64,000 nucleotides of DNA, taken from NCBI RefSeq assembly GCF_003610295.1, contig NZ_RAPV01000001.1, forward strand, positions 5,208,001 to 5,272,000, given 5' to 3'. Of the stretch, positions 1 to 8,716 are shown one piece after another. Position 1 is the stretch's first letter; each line of letters starts with the position of its first letter. The position numbers were made by a program, and so were the translations under genes. This DNA is from Paraburkholderia sp. BL23I1N1. GTDB lineage: Bacteria; Pseudomonadota; Gammaproteobacteria; Burkholderiales; Burkholderiaceae. Under the pieces are notes generated by a model. It ran no database searches, was not told the origin of the DNA, and saw only the letters and a program-made list of their open reading frames with translations.

Positions 1-2
1 AC

Positions 3-311
3 GTCAGCTACACGTTGACTGGGCCGGCGTCGATTTCGATGGATGAGACGGCGTCCGCGCTTGCCAGTGTGCTAGCAAAGCCGGTTCGCTATCAGGACGT
101 GCCACTTGACGCGGCGCTCCGGAACATGGCCGAAATGGGCTTTGACGACTTCACGCTTAACGTTTTGCACGATTATTTTGTGGCCTACAGCGGGAACTGG
201 GGTGACGTCGTGACAGATGATATTTCGAGGGTAACAGGCGCACCCGCGCGCACCGTCGCAGAATTCGCACGAGACTTTGCCGACGCGTTTGGCGGAGTAC
301 GGGTGGCTTGA
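3..311 (+). CDS. NmrA-family NAD(P)-binding oxidoreductase, 3' end only
   Basis: The reading frame is open from the left edge of the window, so the 5' part lies outside it. The last ~102 codons are visible. The segment around 'YTLTGP' followed by an 'SMDETASALASVLAKPVRYQDVP' type stretch is what the C-terminal half of NmrA-like or NAD(P)H:quinone-type atypical SDR proteins looks like; it follows the Rossmann domain, which is not visible here. A TTG at 15 could be called as a start, but the family match continues upstream of it, so it is not the true start. The gene precedes a LysR fragment. The substrate cannot be inferred. Confidence 0.6.
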   Translation, partial: VSYTLTGPASISMDETASALASVLAKPVRYQDVPLDAALRNMAEMGFDDFTLNVLHDYFVAYSGNWGDVVTDDISRVTGAPARTVAEFARDFADAFGGVRVA

Positions 312-485
312 TAGCCGGTCGATTGATGTGTGCCGAACAGAGTTCAAAGCGACGCTTGCCTTTGAGCGGATAATCCGTCGCGCATGGATGCACGATCGGA
401 CGCTCTCATTTCGCTCTTCTCGCCAGAACGCCGTGTCGGATCGTTATGGCTGACCGACCCGCAGAACAGAATCGAAGTGAAGAAA

Positions 486-818
486 ATGTCCTCAATTATT
501 GACAACGCTGATACCGAACCGAGTCATTTTCTCTACTTCGCCAGCGTAGTGCGCAACGGAAGCTTTACCCGCGCTGCCGAAGAGATTGGAGTAAGCAAGT
601 CGACGTTGAGCCGGGTTGTAGCAAGCATGGAAGCGCAGTCCGGCGTAGCGTTGCTCGAAAGGACGACCCGGCGGATAAAGGCGACAACCGCTGGGCTCCA
701 GGTTTTCGAATGTTGTATGCAGGTTCATTCGGCAGTACGAAGAGCGCAGGGTGTGCTCGATATGCTGAGCATCCGATGTCCCGACGAGTCTGTTGCTCGC
801 GTGCCTGGTCGTCGTTGA
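486..818 (+). pseudogene. LysR-type regulator fragment, DNA-binding domain only
   Basis: From the ATG at 486 the product is 110 residues. Residues ~10-70 form a typical LysR winged helix-turn-helix ('FLYFASVVRNGSFTRAAEEIG', 'SKSTLSRVVASME', then 'LLERTTRRIKAT'). LysR regulators are normally ~300 residues with a C-terminal effector domain. Here the protein stops just after the linker helix and no effector-domain-like frame follows before the next gene at 960. An upstream start at 384 would only add a non-homologous N-terminus. The simplest reading is a truncated remnant. A free DNA-binding domain acting as a competitor cannot be excluded. Confidence 0.6.
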
Positions 819-959
819 TCAACTTCTCTGCCTGGTACCGGTAGATACCGACCTGGAAACAAACGGACTTTTTGTCTTCGGAAACATCAGCGCGGCACGC
901 TATTTGCACCAGCCTGGGAATCGGTTCGAAGATTAATCTGCTCAAAATGGGAGTACGTC

Positions 960-1664
960 ATGGGCGCTGAGAAAGAAAGAGCTGTAATTGTCGCCGGCGG
1001 GGCAGGTGCCGTGGGTGAAGGCATTGTGAGAGCATTCAGAAAGGCGGGTTACGCTGTTGTGATCCCGTCGCGAAGCGCGAAGCGTCTGGAAGCGCTGCAC
1101 GCGGCAGTTGGGGATGGACTTGATCTTGTCGAGACGGACTTGTCCGATCCTGCCGCTGCGAGGGAATTTGCCACCAATGCTGCCGCGCGGCACGGCGGAA
1201 TCGAAGTGGTCGTTGCAGCGCTTGGAGGCTGGTCGCACACCGGCCGTTTGCTCGACGCCTCCGCTGAAGTCTGGAACCGGGTCTTGGAAGACGGTCTGAC
1301 GAGTCACATGCGTACAGCGCAGGCGTTGGCGCCTCTTGTGGCCACAACTCGTGGCGTCTATCTATTGATCAATGGCGGCGCCGCAGAACAACCAGTGCCT
1401 GACTACGGGCCGGTGTCGATTACCGCAGCTGCACAGGCCATGCTTATGCGCGTTCTGGATCAGGAGCTCGCGACCTCGGGTGCGCGGTCACTGACTCTGC
1501 TTGTCGACAGTATTGTCGCGACGCGGTCGAGGGAGCATCCGAAGGCGCAGTGGATTACAGCTGACGAAGTGGGACGGCTTGCCGTTATATTGGCCTCACC
1601 AGAAGCCGCTCCGTTCGCGGGACAGGTGGTGCGTGCAGGTCAGCTGCGCCGGAAGGCAGTCTGA
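960..1664 (+). CDS. SDR-family oxidoreductase lacking the catalytic lysine
   Basis: A 234-residue protein with a Rossmann-type dinucleotide loop near the N-terminus (VAGGAGAVGEG, residues 11-21) and overall short-chain dehydrogenase/reductase layout. A GGGAG ribosome-binding site lies at 949-953, ahead of the ATG. The usual active-site Tyr-x-x-x-Lys is degenerate: Tyr149 is present in 'PDYGPVS' but Ser153 stands where Lys is expected, and the NNAG motif reads 'AALGG'. It is therefore either a non-catalytic nucleotide-binding relative or a divergent SDR. It stands alone between a LysR fragment and the module A regulator, so no pathway is assigned. Confidence 0.75.
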   Translation: MGAEKERAVIVAGGAGAVGEGIVRAFRKAGYAVVIPSRSAKRLEALHAAVGDGLDLVETDLSDPAAAREFATNAAARHGGIEVVVAALGGWSHTGRLLDASAEVWNRVLEDGLTSHMRTAQALAPLVATTRGVYLLINGGAAEQPVPDYGPVSITAAAQAMLMRVLDQELATSGARSLTLLVDSIVATRSREHPKAQWITADEVGRLAVILASPEAAPFAGQVVRAGQLRRKAV

Positions 1665-1917
1665 GACACAGTCAGGCAAGTAGGCTGACAAGGATTGCAT
1701 ATCATGTCTGAGACCCTCTGCGAACTCATTGACTTCCTCAGGCGCCACTGGAACACAATGCACCGCAGGAATCTAGCGCGCCCGGCATGAGCCGAACGAC
1801 TGGAGGCGTATCGCGTGGCCCTTTTCACTTTAGGCGCGGACGAAGTTTGTGAGTACTGCCGCGTTCGGTCGAGCGCGGCGGTCGTGCAGAGCGGGCAAGC
1901 GGTGCCGCACCGCCCAA
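1665..1917. other. Intergenic stretch, no supported gene
   Basis: Between the SDR gene and the convergent LysR gene. It holds only short open frames, such as a 28-codon frame from ATG 1704, with no recognisable similarity. I see no clear terminator hairpin with a T-run. Confidence 0.4.
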
Positions 1918-2868
1918 TCAGAACGCCGAACCGCCGAACAACGAGGCGAACATCGCGCGGAGCCATTCGTTGCCTGGATCGCCATGGAAGCGCTGGTGCC
2001 AGATGAGGGCGACTTCGAAGGTGGGGAACCTGACCGGCGGCTCGAGCAGTTGCAGCCCCATGTGCTCGGCCACCGTGGCAGCCAGGTTGCTCGGGACCGC
2101 GGACACCAGATCCGTACTTGCGACGACCGGCCCAACGCCGAGAAAACTGTGCACGCGCAATGCGACGCATGCCCGCACGCGTGGGCTCGACAATACTTTT
2201 TCCACCGCTGCGGCATGAAGCATGCCGGTCGGGCCCGCAACCACATGCGAGAGTTCACGTAGTTGCTCGCGCCGCAGCGGAGCCGTGATCTGCGGATGAT
2301 CACGTCTGGCCACGTAGACAAAACGTTCTGTGAAGAGCCGCCGCTGATGCATCTGTTTGCTCAGGTTGCCGAGATACCCTACCGCCAGATCGATCTGGCC
2401 TGAAGCGAGGCCGTCGCGCAGTTCTCCTTCAGCCGGTGAGACCACTTCCACGACAACCCGCGGCGCGTGGCGCGTCACGCACGTCATCAGGCGCGGAAGA
2501 AACAGCCGCTCGCCAATATCGCTCATCGCCACGCGGAAAGTGCGCGTCTCGTGCTCCGGCGCGAAAGTCGGGCGGCGAATCGTGGCGCGCACGATTTCCA
2601 GCGCCTGCGCAATCTGTCCCACGAGCGAGTCCGCAAACGGTGTCGGCGACACGCCGCGCTGCTGGCGCACGAACAGCGCATCACCATACATTTCCCGCAA
2701 TCTCGCGAGGCCGCGACTCACCGCGGGTTGCGTGAGGCCGAGCTGCGAGCCGCTCTGCGTGAGATTTCGCGTGCGATAGATCGTTTCGAAGAGATCGAGC
2801 AGGTTCAGGTCGAGTTGCCGACTAAGCGGGCGCACGGTGCGCACCGGTCTGACATGATTGGTATGCAT
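1918..2868 (-). CDS. LysR-type regulator (NodD/NahR-like) of the dhb operon
   Basis: A 316-residue regulator. Residues ~18-80 carry the LysR winged HTH ('LDLNLLDLFETIYRTRNLTQSGSQLGLTQPAVSR...'); the rest is a type-2 periplasmic-binding effector domain. The 'LDLNLL..F..I' opening and the 'RTFRVAMSDIGE' segment are typical of the NodD/NahR/LinR branch that responds to aromatic inducers. The gene is divergent from the meta-cleavage operon with an 83-bp gap, the classic arrangement for a LysR activator of the adjacent operon. An aromatic acid or ring-cleavage intermediate as inducer is inference. Confidence 0.88.
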   Translation of the reverse strand: MHTNHVRPVRTVRPLSRQLDLNLLDLFETIYRTRNLTQSGSQLGLTQPAVSRGLARLREMYGDALFVRQQRGVSPTPFADSLVGQIAQALEIVRATIRRPTFAPEHETRTFRVAMSDIGERLFLPRLMTCVTRHAPRVVVEVVSPAEGELRDGLASGQIDLAVGYLGNLSKQMHQRRLFTERFVYVARRDHPQITAPLRREQLRELSHVVAGPTGMLHAAAVEKVLSSPRVRACVALRVHSFLGVGPVVASTDLVSAVPSNLAATVAEHMGLQLLEPPVRFPTFEVALIWHQRFHGDPGNEWLRAMFASLFGGSAF

Positions 2869-2951
2869 ATCATAAATCCTGTTAATTCATTTCAGAGATG
2901 TCACGGGTATGCCTATATTAGTCGTCACACACCAATGGGCGGCGATTCATC
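2869..2951. promoter_or_regulatory. Divergent promoter region between LysR and dhb operon
   Basis: An 83-bp AT-richer gap between the divergent start codons. It should contain both promoters and the LysR binding site. A TATGCATA palindrome overlaps the LysR start codon (2862-2869), and dyad-like ATTCAT/ATG elements lie near 2890-2905. No unambiguous -10/-35 pair can be fixed by eye. Confidence 0.45.
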
Positions 2952-3842
2952 GTGACCAACCTCTTCGATATCTCATATGTTCGGCTCGGCACGCGTGACC
3001 GCGCGACAGCGGACCGTTTCGCTAGCGATGTACTTGGCCTAGAACGCGTGCGCGAGGAAAACGCAGCGAGTTACTTCCGCAGCGACGACCGGGACCACAC
3101 TCTCGTCTATGTGGACGGAGACCCCGCGGATCATACAGTCGGCTTCGAGGTACGCACGGCTGGCGATCTGGAGTGCGCCGCAGCCGAGCTGTCCGACGCA
3201 GGTTTTGACGTGCGAGCCGGGTCGTTAGGCGAGTGCGAACAGCGCCGCGTGAAGTCATTCATCCGCTTTGACGATCCCACCGGCAACAGGATCGAACTGG
3301 CGTTCAGTGCGTATCGCAGCGGCCGCCGCTACTTTCCGTCGCGCGATGCCGGCGTTACCGGGTTCAGCCACGTCGGTCTCTGCACGACCGATCCGCAGCG
3401 TGATGAGCGCTTCTGGACAGGGCTGCTGGGCGCGCGCGTGAGCGACTGGATCGGCGATGCGCCGCTTCTACGCATCGACGAGATTCACCACAAGATTGCG
3501 CTCTTTCCAACGGCCCGCGCAGGCGTGCAGCACATCAACCACCAGGTGGAAAGCATCGACGATGTTATGCGCTCGTGGTATCTGCTTCGTGAAAAGGGCG
3601 TTCCCATCGCCTTCGGCCCGGGGCGCCATCCCACGTCAGGTGCGGTATTCCTCTATTTTCGGGGACCGGACGGCATGATCTACGAGTTTTCAACTGGCGT
3701 GCGCAGCATCAGGCCGGAAGAGGAGGCTACCTACAAGCCTCGGCAATTCGCGCCCGCCCGCGAATCGTTCTGCGCATGGGGCGCCGTGCCAGACATTGCT
3801 GAGTTCCGCGCGGCGGCGCAGAAGTCGGAGGCAGTATGGTGA
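2952..3842 (+). CDS. dhbA: Type I extradiol dioxygenase, 2,3-dihydroxybenzoate 3,4-dioxygenase-like
   Basis: A 296-residue two-module vicinal-oxygen-chelate protein with a GTG start. The C-terminal module carries the extradiol iron triad: His140 (GFSHVGL), His197 (INHQV) and Glu245 (IYEFS). It heads an operon whose second gene is a class II aldolase-fold decarboxylase. That pairing is characteristic of CmtC/CmtD (2,3-dihydroxy-p-cumate) and DhbA/DhbB (2,3-dihydroxybenzoate) pathways. Because the operon continues with 2-hydroxymuconic semialdehyde dehydrogenase and lacks a CmtE-type hydrolase, 2,3-dihydroxybenzoate fits better than dihydroxycumate. Expected reaction: 3,4-cleavage to 3-carboxy-2-hydroxymuconate semialdehyde. 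Substrate is inferred from context. Confidence 0.8.
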   Translation: MTNLFDISYVRLGTRDRATADRFASDVLGLERVREENAASYFRSDDRDHTLVYVDGDPADHTVGFEVRTAGDLECAAAELSDAGFDVRAGSLGECEQRRVKSFIRFDDPTGNRIELAFSAYRSGRRYFPSRDAGVTGFSHVGLCTTDPQRDERFWTGLLGARVSDWIGDAPLLRIDEIHHKIALFPTARAGVQHINHQVESIDDVMRSWYLLREKGVPIAFGPGRHPTSGAVFLYFRGPDGMIYEFSTGVRSIRPEEEATYKPRQFAPARESFCAWGAVPDIAEFRAAAQKSEAVW

Positions 3843-4531
3843 CGAAAGTTTCCCCGGCCATGGGGCGGCAGCTTCGCATTGCCGCGCGTGCCTTGGCGCG
3901 TCACGGGCTAGCCCACGCGTATGGACACTGCAGTACGCGGCTCGACGATGCTCATTTCCTTGTCTGTGCTGCTCGGCCGATGGGTCTCATCAAAGCTGGC
4001 GAGCCGGGCGTGGTCGTTCCGGTCGACGGACCGCTGCCCACGGGCGTGCTCGGCGAGGTGCGGCTGCACCAGCAGATCTATCGCCGCCGCCCGCAGGTGC
4101 AAGCCGTGGCGCGCAGCATGCCGCCGGCGCTGATGGCGCTCGGTACGGCCCGGCGCACGCCCCGTCCGCGTCACGGCATGGGTGCGTACTTCGGTCGAGG
4201 CACGGCACTCTGGGACGATCCGCAGCTCGTGCGTGACGATGAACGTGCCGCTGGAGTGATTGACGCGCTGGACGACCGCGATGCTGTAGTGATGCGAGGC
4301 AACGGCGTCGTGGTGGCGGGCGACTCTCTCGCCAAAGTGGTGGCGCTGACCTGGTATCTCGAGGACGCGGCGCGTCTCGAACTCAAAATACTTGCTGCTG
4401 GCCTGGAAGACTGTTCGGTTGTGCTGGATGAGGCCGAATGTGCGATGCGGGCGACCGAAGCGGGGGGCATTTTCGAACGCATGTGGGACTACCTGAGCGC
4501 AGGGGACCCCGAACTCGATATTCAGGACTGA
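3836..4531 (+). CDS. dhbB: Class II aldolase/adducin-fold decarboxylase (CmtD/DhbB-like)
   Basis: A 231-residue protein overlapping dhbA by 7 nt. Class II aldolase-fold landmarks are present: 'AYGHCSTRLDD' at ~28-38, catalytic-type Glu74 in 'LGEVRLHQQIY', and the 'RGNGVVVAG' loop at 154-162. The expected role is decarboxylation of the carboxylated ring-cleavage product to 2-hydroxymuconate semialdehyde. Sugar-phosphate aldolases of this fold have an HxH zinc motif at the position that reads Ala92-Arg93-Ser94 here, and a His where Asn156 occurs. So it is not a classical zinc aldolase, and how it acts is open. Confidence 0.75.
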   Translation: MVTKVSPAMGRQLRIAARALARHGLAHAYGHCSTRLDDAHFLVCAARPMGLIKAGEPGVVVPVDGPLPTGVLGEVRLHQQIYRRRPQVQAVARSMPPALMALGTARRTPRPRHGMGAYFGRGTALWDDPQLVRDDERAAGVIDALDDRDAVVMRGNGVVVAGDSLAKVVALTWYLEDAARLELKILAAGLEDCSVVLDEAECAMRATEAGGIFERMWDYLSAGDPELDIQD

Positions 4532-4536
4532 CGAAA

Positions 4537-6006
4537 ATGATTTTGAACTTCATTAATGGCCAGTACCGCGAAGGGCGCGGTGGACGCACCTTCGATGACA
4601 TCAACCCGGTGGATGGCTCGCTGGTGGCCCGCGTCAGCGAGGCGGCGCGCGAGGATGTGGATGACGCGGTGCGCGCAGCACGCGCGGCGCTCGCGGGACC
4701 CTGGGCTTCGCTGAAGCTCGCGCAGCGCTGTGACCTGCTCTACGCGGTGGCGGCTGAGATCGACCGTCGGGCGGAGGACTTCATTTCCGCCGAGGTGGCC
4801 GACACCGGCAAGCCGCGATCGCTGGCGGCGCACCTCGACATTCCGCGCGGCGCAGCGAACTTTCGTGTGTTTGCAGACGCCGTGCGCGACGTGCCCACTG
4901 AGGCGTTCACGACCCACGCGCCCGATGGCAAGCCGGCGCTTAACTACGCGCTGCGCCGACCGAAAGGTGTGATCGCCGTGATTTGCCCATGGAACCTGCC
5001 ACTGCTGCTGATGACATGGAAAGTTGGCCCGGCGCTCGCGTGCGGCAATACGGTGGTCGTCAAACCGTCGGAGGAAACGCCCGCGACGGCGGCGCTGCTT
5101 GGTGAAGTCATGAACAGCGTGGGGGTGCCGCACGGCGTCTACAACGTCGTACATGGCTTGGGACCCGAATCGGCCGGCGAATTCCTAAGCACGCATCCCG
5201 ACATCGACGCGATCACGTTCACGGGTGAGACGCGCACCGGCGCGGCAATCATCAAGGCGGCTGGCGCTGGCATTAAGCCGGTATCGATGGAGCTGGGCGG
5301 CAAGAACGCCGCCGTGGTGTTTGCCGACGCCGATCTGGATGTGACGATCGCAGGCCTCACACGCTCGGTCTTCGAAAACACGGGTCAGGTCTGCCTCGGC
5401 ACCGAACGCGTCTACGTTCAGCGCGGGGTGTTCGACGAAGTTGTCCAGCGTCTTGCTGAAGCTGCTTCGCGTCTGAAGCCGGGCCGGCCAGGCGACAGGG
5501 AGACGAACTTCGGCCCACTGATCTCCCACGAGCATCAGCGCAAGGTCTTGAATTATTACGGGCTCGCGCGCGAAGAGGGCGCGACAGTGGTTTGCGGAGG
5601 CGGGGTGCCGGAAACGGGCGCCGCGTTGCAGGGCGGCGCATGGATTGAGCCGACCATTTGGACAGGGCTGCCACATGGCTCGCGCGTGGCGAGCGAAGAA
5701 ATCTTCGGACCATGCTGTGTCGTGATTCCGTTCGATAAAGAGGCAGAGGCACTACAAATGGCGAACGATTCGCGCTACGGGCTCGCGGCGTCCGTCTATA
5801 CACAAAATATTGACCGGGTGCACAGCTTCGCCGCGGCGCTGCAGGTGGGCATCGTCTGGGTGAACACCTGGTTTCTGCGAGATCTGCGCACGGCGTTTGG
5901 GGGATCGAAGGCCTCAGGTATCGGCCGCGAGGGCGGTGTGCACTCGCTCGAGTTCTATACCGAGCTTTCCAATGTCTGCATCAAGCTCAATGGAGCGGAG
6001 CAATGA
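4537..6006 (+). CDS. dmpC: 2-hydroxymuconic semialdehyde dehydrogenase
   Basis: An NAD-dependent aldehyde dehydrogenase of 489 residues; the family's 2-hydroxymuconic semialdehyde enzymes are ~486. Visible ALDH motifs: PWN at 151-153, Lys176, the general base Glu252 in 'SMELGGKN', and the catalytic Cys286 in 'NTGQVCLG'. An upstream in-frame start at 4438 would overlap dhbB heavily; the ATG at 4537, five bases after the dhbB stop, aligns with the family N-terminus ('[10 protein letters not shown]'). It oxidises 2-hydroxymuconate semialdehyde to 2-hydroxymuconate (4-oxalocrotonate), committing flux to the dehydrogenase branch instead of hydrolytic cleavage. Confidence 0.9.
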   Translation: MILNFINGQYREGRGGRTFDDINPVDGSLVARVSEAAREDVDDAVRAARAALAGPWASLKLAQRCDLLYAVAAEIDRRAEDFISAEVADTGKPRSLAAHLDIPRGAANFRVFADAVRDVPTEAFTTHAPDGKPALNYALRRPKGVIAVICPWNLPLLLMTWKVGPALACGNTVVVKPSEETPATAALLGEVMNSVGVPHGVYNVVHGLGPESAGEFLSTHPDIDAITFTGETRTGAAIIKAAGAGIKPVSMELGGKNAAVVFADADLDVTIAGLTRSVFENTGQVCLGTERVYVQRGVFDEVVQRLAEAASRLKPGRPGDRETNFGPLISHEHQRKVLNYYGLAREEGATVVCGGGVPETGAALQGGAWIEPTIWTGLPHGSRVASEEIFGPCCVVIPFDKEAEALQMANDSRYGLAASVYTQNIDRVHSFAAALQVGIVWVNTWFLRDLRTAFGGSKASGIGREGGVHSLEFYTELSNVCIKLNGAEQ

Positions 6007-6797
6007 ACGACGACGATATCGAGGTCGCTGCCGATTTGCTGTGGGACGCAGCGGGGAGCGGCAAGGCCATAGCACCGCTGCGGGATCGGTTTACGGACAT
6101 GAGTGCCACGGACGCGTATGCGGTCCAGGAATACAACACGCGGCGCAGGCTGGCCGAGGGCGGCAAGCTTGTCGGCCGCAAGATCGGGCTGACCGCGCGC
6201 ACCGTGCAGCAGCAGCTTGGTGTGGATCAGCCCGATTACGGCATGCTGTTCGCGGACATGGCGGTGGCCGACGGCGAGCAGGTAGTCTGGTCCACGCTGA
6301 TGCAGCCGAAGGTCGAGGCAGAGGTCGCGCTGGTCATGGATCGCGATCTTCCCGAGCCCGGAATCACAATGGCACAGCTCATTCGCGCCGTAGCGTTCGC
6401 GCTGCCCGCCGTCGAGATCGTGGGCAGCCGCGTCCAGAACTGGAGCATCGGCTTCGTCGACACGGTTGCCGACAACGCGTCTAGCAGCGCGTTCGTGCTG
6501 GGTAACACGCCGGTGCCGCTCGCACGGCTCGATCTGCGGCTGCTAGGGATGGTCATGGAACGCCGGGGGGAGCAGGTCTCACTCGGAGCCGGTGCAGCCT
6601 GCCTGGGCAACCCGCTCAACGCCGCCTTGTGGCTTGCCAACCGCATGGCAGCGTTGGGGCGAGGGCTCGCAGCGGGTGACATAGTGTTGACCGGAGCGCT
6701 TGGCCCGATGGTCGCGGCGCATCCGGGCGACATTTTCGAGGCCCGCCTGCAGGGTCTCGGTTCCGTACGTGCAGTATTCGAGGAGCAGAAGCAATGA
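6003..6797 (+). CDS. dmpE: 2-oxopent-4-enoate hydratase
   Basis: A 264-residue member of the hydratase/decarboxylase (MhpD/FAH-fold) family, translationally coupled to the preceding gene by an ATGA overlap. The '[23 protein letters not shown]' region (split here over residues ~59-81) distinguishes the hydratase from the sister decarboxylase encoded next. It adds water to 2-hydroxypenta-2,4-dienoate to give 4-hydroxy-2-oxovalerate. In Dmp/Xyl pathways hydratase and decarboxylase form a complex, which fits their adjacency here. Confidence 0.9.
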   Translation: MNDDDIEVAADLLWDAAGSGKAIAPLRDRFTDMSATDAYAVQEYNTRRRLAEGGKLVGRKIGLTARTVQQQLGVDQPDYGMLFADMAVADGEQVVWSTLMQPKVEAEVALVMDRDLPEPGITMAQLIRAVAFALPAVEIVGSRVQNWSIGFVDTVADNASSSAFVLGNTPVPLARLDLRLLGMVMERRGEQVSLGAGAACLGNPLNAALWLANRMAALGRGLAAGDIVLTGALGPMVAAHPGDIFEARLQGLGSVRAVFEEQKQ

Positions 6798-7567
6798 ATC
6801 AAGAGCGAATCGCGCTACTTGCCCAGCGCATCGATGACGCGGCTCGGCTTGCGCGACCGGTCGCACAGTTTGCCGAAGCCGAGGAACTGGGCGGTCCCGA
6901 TGCCTACGCGGTCCAGTCGGCCTCGATTGCACGACGGGTCCAACGCGGCGAGCGGCGCACCGGCGTCAAGATGGGCTTCACCAGCCGGGCAAAGATGGTC
7001 CAGATGGACGTGCACGACATGATATGGGGCCGCCTTACCGATGCGATGGCGGAGGCGGACGGCGCGTGCATTTCGCTCGGCCGCTTCGTGCACCCGCGCG
7101 TCGAGCCCGAGCTCGTTTTTTTACTGCGTCGGCCGCTCGAGGGACACGTCAGCCTGCCGGAAGCGCTGGAGGCGGTCGAAGCGATCGCGCCCGCGCTCGA
7201 AATCATCGACTCGCGCTTCGACAACTTCCGTTTCTCCTTGAGCGACGTGATTGCCGATAACGCGTCATCGTCGGGGTACGTGATTGGCCCCTGGCAAGAT
7301 CCGCGACAGGACTTCAGTAATCTCGGCCTTGTAATGAGTATCGACGGTGTCGCGCGCCAGACGGGTAGTACTGCGGGCATCCTTGGACACCCGCTTCGCT
7401 CGCTGGCGGCCGCCGTGCGGCTTTCCGCGAGTGCCGGCGAGCCACTGCAATCCGGCTGGCTTGTGATGGCGGGTGGCGCGACGGCAGCCGAAACCATCGT
7501 GCCCGGCCAGCATGTATTGCTCGAGATGCAGGGCCTTGGGCGAGTCGAATTCAACACTGGCGAGTGA
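6794..7567 (+). CDS. dmpH: 2-oxo-3-hexenedioate (4-oxalocrotonate) decarboxylase
   Basis: 257 residues, ATGA-coupled to the hydratase gene. It belongs to the same fold family but has the decarboxylase-type signature '[12 protein letters not shown]' followed by 'GRLTDAM'. It decarboxylates 2-oxo-3-hexenedioate to 2-hydroxypenta-2,4-dienoate, probably channelling product to the hydratase. Length and motif match DmpH/XylI. The hydratase-decarboxylase order is the same as expected for a complex-forming pair. Confidence 0.9.
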   Translation: MNQERIALLAQRIDDAARLARPVAQFAEAEELGGPDAYAVQSASIARRVQRGERRTGVKMGFTSRAKMVQMDVHDMIWGRLTDAMAEADGACISLGRFVHPRVEPELVFLLRRPLEGHVSLPEALEAVEAIAPALEIIDSRFDNFRFSLSDVIADNASSSGYVIGPWQDPRQDFSNLGLVMSIDGVARQTGSTAGILGHPLRSLAAAVRLSASAGEPLQSGWLVMAGGATAAETIVPGQHVLLEMQGLGRVEFNTGE

Positions 7568-7575
7568 GGCCGATC

Positions 7576-7782
7576 ATGCCATTCATTCAAGTCACAATGA
7601 TCGAGGGACGCGGCCACGACGCAAAGGTCGAGTTGATTCGCGAACTCACGGAGGCAACCATCAAAACTATCGGCGCGCCGCGCGAATCGGTTCGCGTGGT
7701 GCTTCACGAAGTTCCGGCTGCGCATTGGGGTGTGGCCGGGGTTCCGAAGGGTGGTCCGTCGTCGGGAGGAAGTCATGGCTGA
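7576..7782 (+). CDS. 4-oxalocrotonate tautomerase
   Basis: A small 68-residue tautomerase-superfamily protein. I chose the ATG at 7576, not the GTG at 7564, because the next codon is Pro, which becomes the catalytic N-terminal Pro1 after Met removal; the GTG start would bury it. The '[11 protein letters not shown]' opening is typical of DmpI/XylH. It converts 2-hydroxymuconate to 2-oxo-3-hexenedioate. The gene overlaps the next one by 8 nt. The C-terminus ends in a Gly/Ser-rich tail. Confidence 0.88.
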   Translation: MPFIQVTMIEGRGHDAKVELIRELTEATIKTIGAPRESVRVVLHEVPAAHWGVAGVPKGGPSSGGSHG

Positions 7783-8716
7783 GAAAAAACTTAAGGCGGC
7801 CATCATTGGCAGTGGCAACATCGGCACCGATCTGATGATCAAGATCTTGCGCCACGGCCGCCGCGTCGAAATGGGCGCGATGGTGGGCATCGATCAGGCC
7901 TCCGATGGTCTCGCACGGGCGGCACGCCTCGGCGTAGCGACGACGCACGAGGGCGTCGCCGGGCTGATGCGGCTACCGGGTTTCGACGAGATTGATATCG
8001 TGTTCGACGCCACCTCAGCAGCGGCGCACGTCAGCAACGATGCGGCGCTTCGTGCGGCGAAGCCAGCCATACGCTGCATCGACCTGACACCCGCGGCGAT
8101 CGGTCCGTACTGCGTGCCGGTGGTTAACGGCGGTACGCATCTCGAAGCACTCAACGTGAATATGGTCACGTGCGGAGGCCAGGCGACGATTCCGATTGTG
8201 GCCGCCGTGAGTCACGTCGCTAAAGTGCGCTATGCAGAGATCGTCGCGAGCATCTCAAGCAAAAGCGCGGGTCCGGGTACGCGCGCTAACATCGACGAGT
8301 TTACCGAAACGACGGCGCAAGCCATCCAGAGTGTGGGCGGAGCCGCAAAGGGCAAGGCAATCATCGTCCTCAATCCCGCCGAGCCGCCACTCATCATGCG
8401 CGACACCGTCTACACGCTCAGCGACGCGGCTGACGAAGCGTCAATCGTAGCGAGCGTCGAGGAGATGGTCAGTGCGGTTCAGCGATACGTGCCGGGCTAC
8501 AGGCTCAAACAGGCGGTGCAGTTCGACCCTGTGAGCGACCTTGCCATAGCCGGCGTCGGCAGGTTCTCCGGATTGAAGACGACGGTCTTTCTCGAAGTCG
8601 AAGGAGCCGCGCATTATCTGCCGGCCTACGCCGGCAATCTGGACATCATGACCAGCGCGGCGCTAGCCATCGCTGAACGCATGGCGCAAACCCTGCAGGA
8701 GCGAGTCAAGGCATGA
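7775..8716 (+). CDS. dmpF: Acetaldehyde dehydrogenase (CoA-acylating)
   Basis: A 313-residue NAD-dependent enzyme with an N-terminal Rossmann loop '[10 protein letters not shown]' (residues 10-19) and the active-site Cys133 in '[12 protein letters not shown]'. An earlier GTG at 7730 would lengthen the overlap with the tautomerase gene; the ATG at 7775 gives the family N-terminus. It converts acetaldehyde plus CoA to acetyl-CoA and forms a channelling complex with the aldolase encoded immediately downstream (ATGA overlap). This is the terminal step of the module A pathway. Confidence 0.92.
   Translation: MAEKKLKAAIIGSGNIGTDLMIKILRHGRRVEMGAMVGIDQASDGLARAARLGVATTHEGVAGLMRLPGFDEIDIVFDATSAAAHVSNDAALRAAKPAIRCIDLTPAAIGPYCVPVVNGGTHLEALNVNMVTCGGQATIPIVAAVSHVAKVRYAEIVASISSKSAGPGTRANIDEFTETTAQAIQSVGGAAKGKAIIVLNPAEPPLIMRDTVYTLSDAADEASIVASVEEMVSAVQRYVPGYRLKQAVQFDPVSDLAIAGVGRFSGLKTTVFLEVEGAAHYLPAYAGNLDIMTSAALAIAERMAQTLQERVKA

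Noticed and set aside
2952..4531. Full p-cumate (cmt) pathway
   Set aside because: The dioxygenase and decarboxylase resemble CmtC/CmtD, but there is no CmtE hydrolase and no cumate dioxygenase genes. The dehydrogenase branch follows instead.
7564..7575. GTG at 7564 as the start of 4-oxalocrotonate tautomerase
   Set aside because: It would add four residues before the catalytic proline. The enzyme needs a free N-terminal Pro, so ATG 7576 is the start.
6904..7890. Long minus-strand open frame (~328 codons) across the decarboxylase and tautomerase genes
   Set aside because: It lies antisense to clearly homologous, overlapping dhb operon genes. High GC content makes such shadow frames common, and its translation shows no domain.
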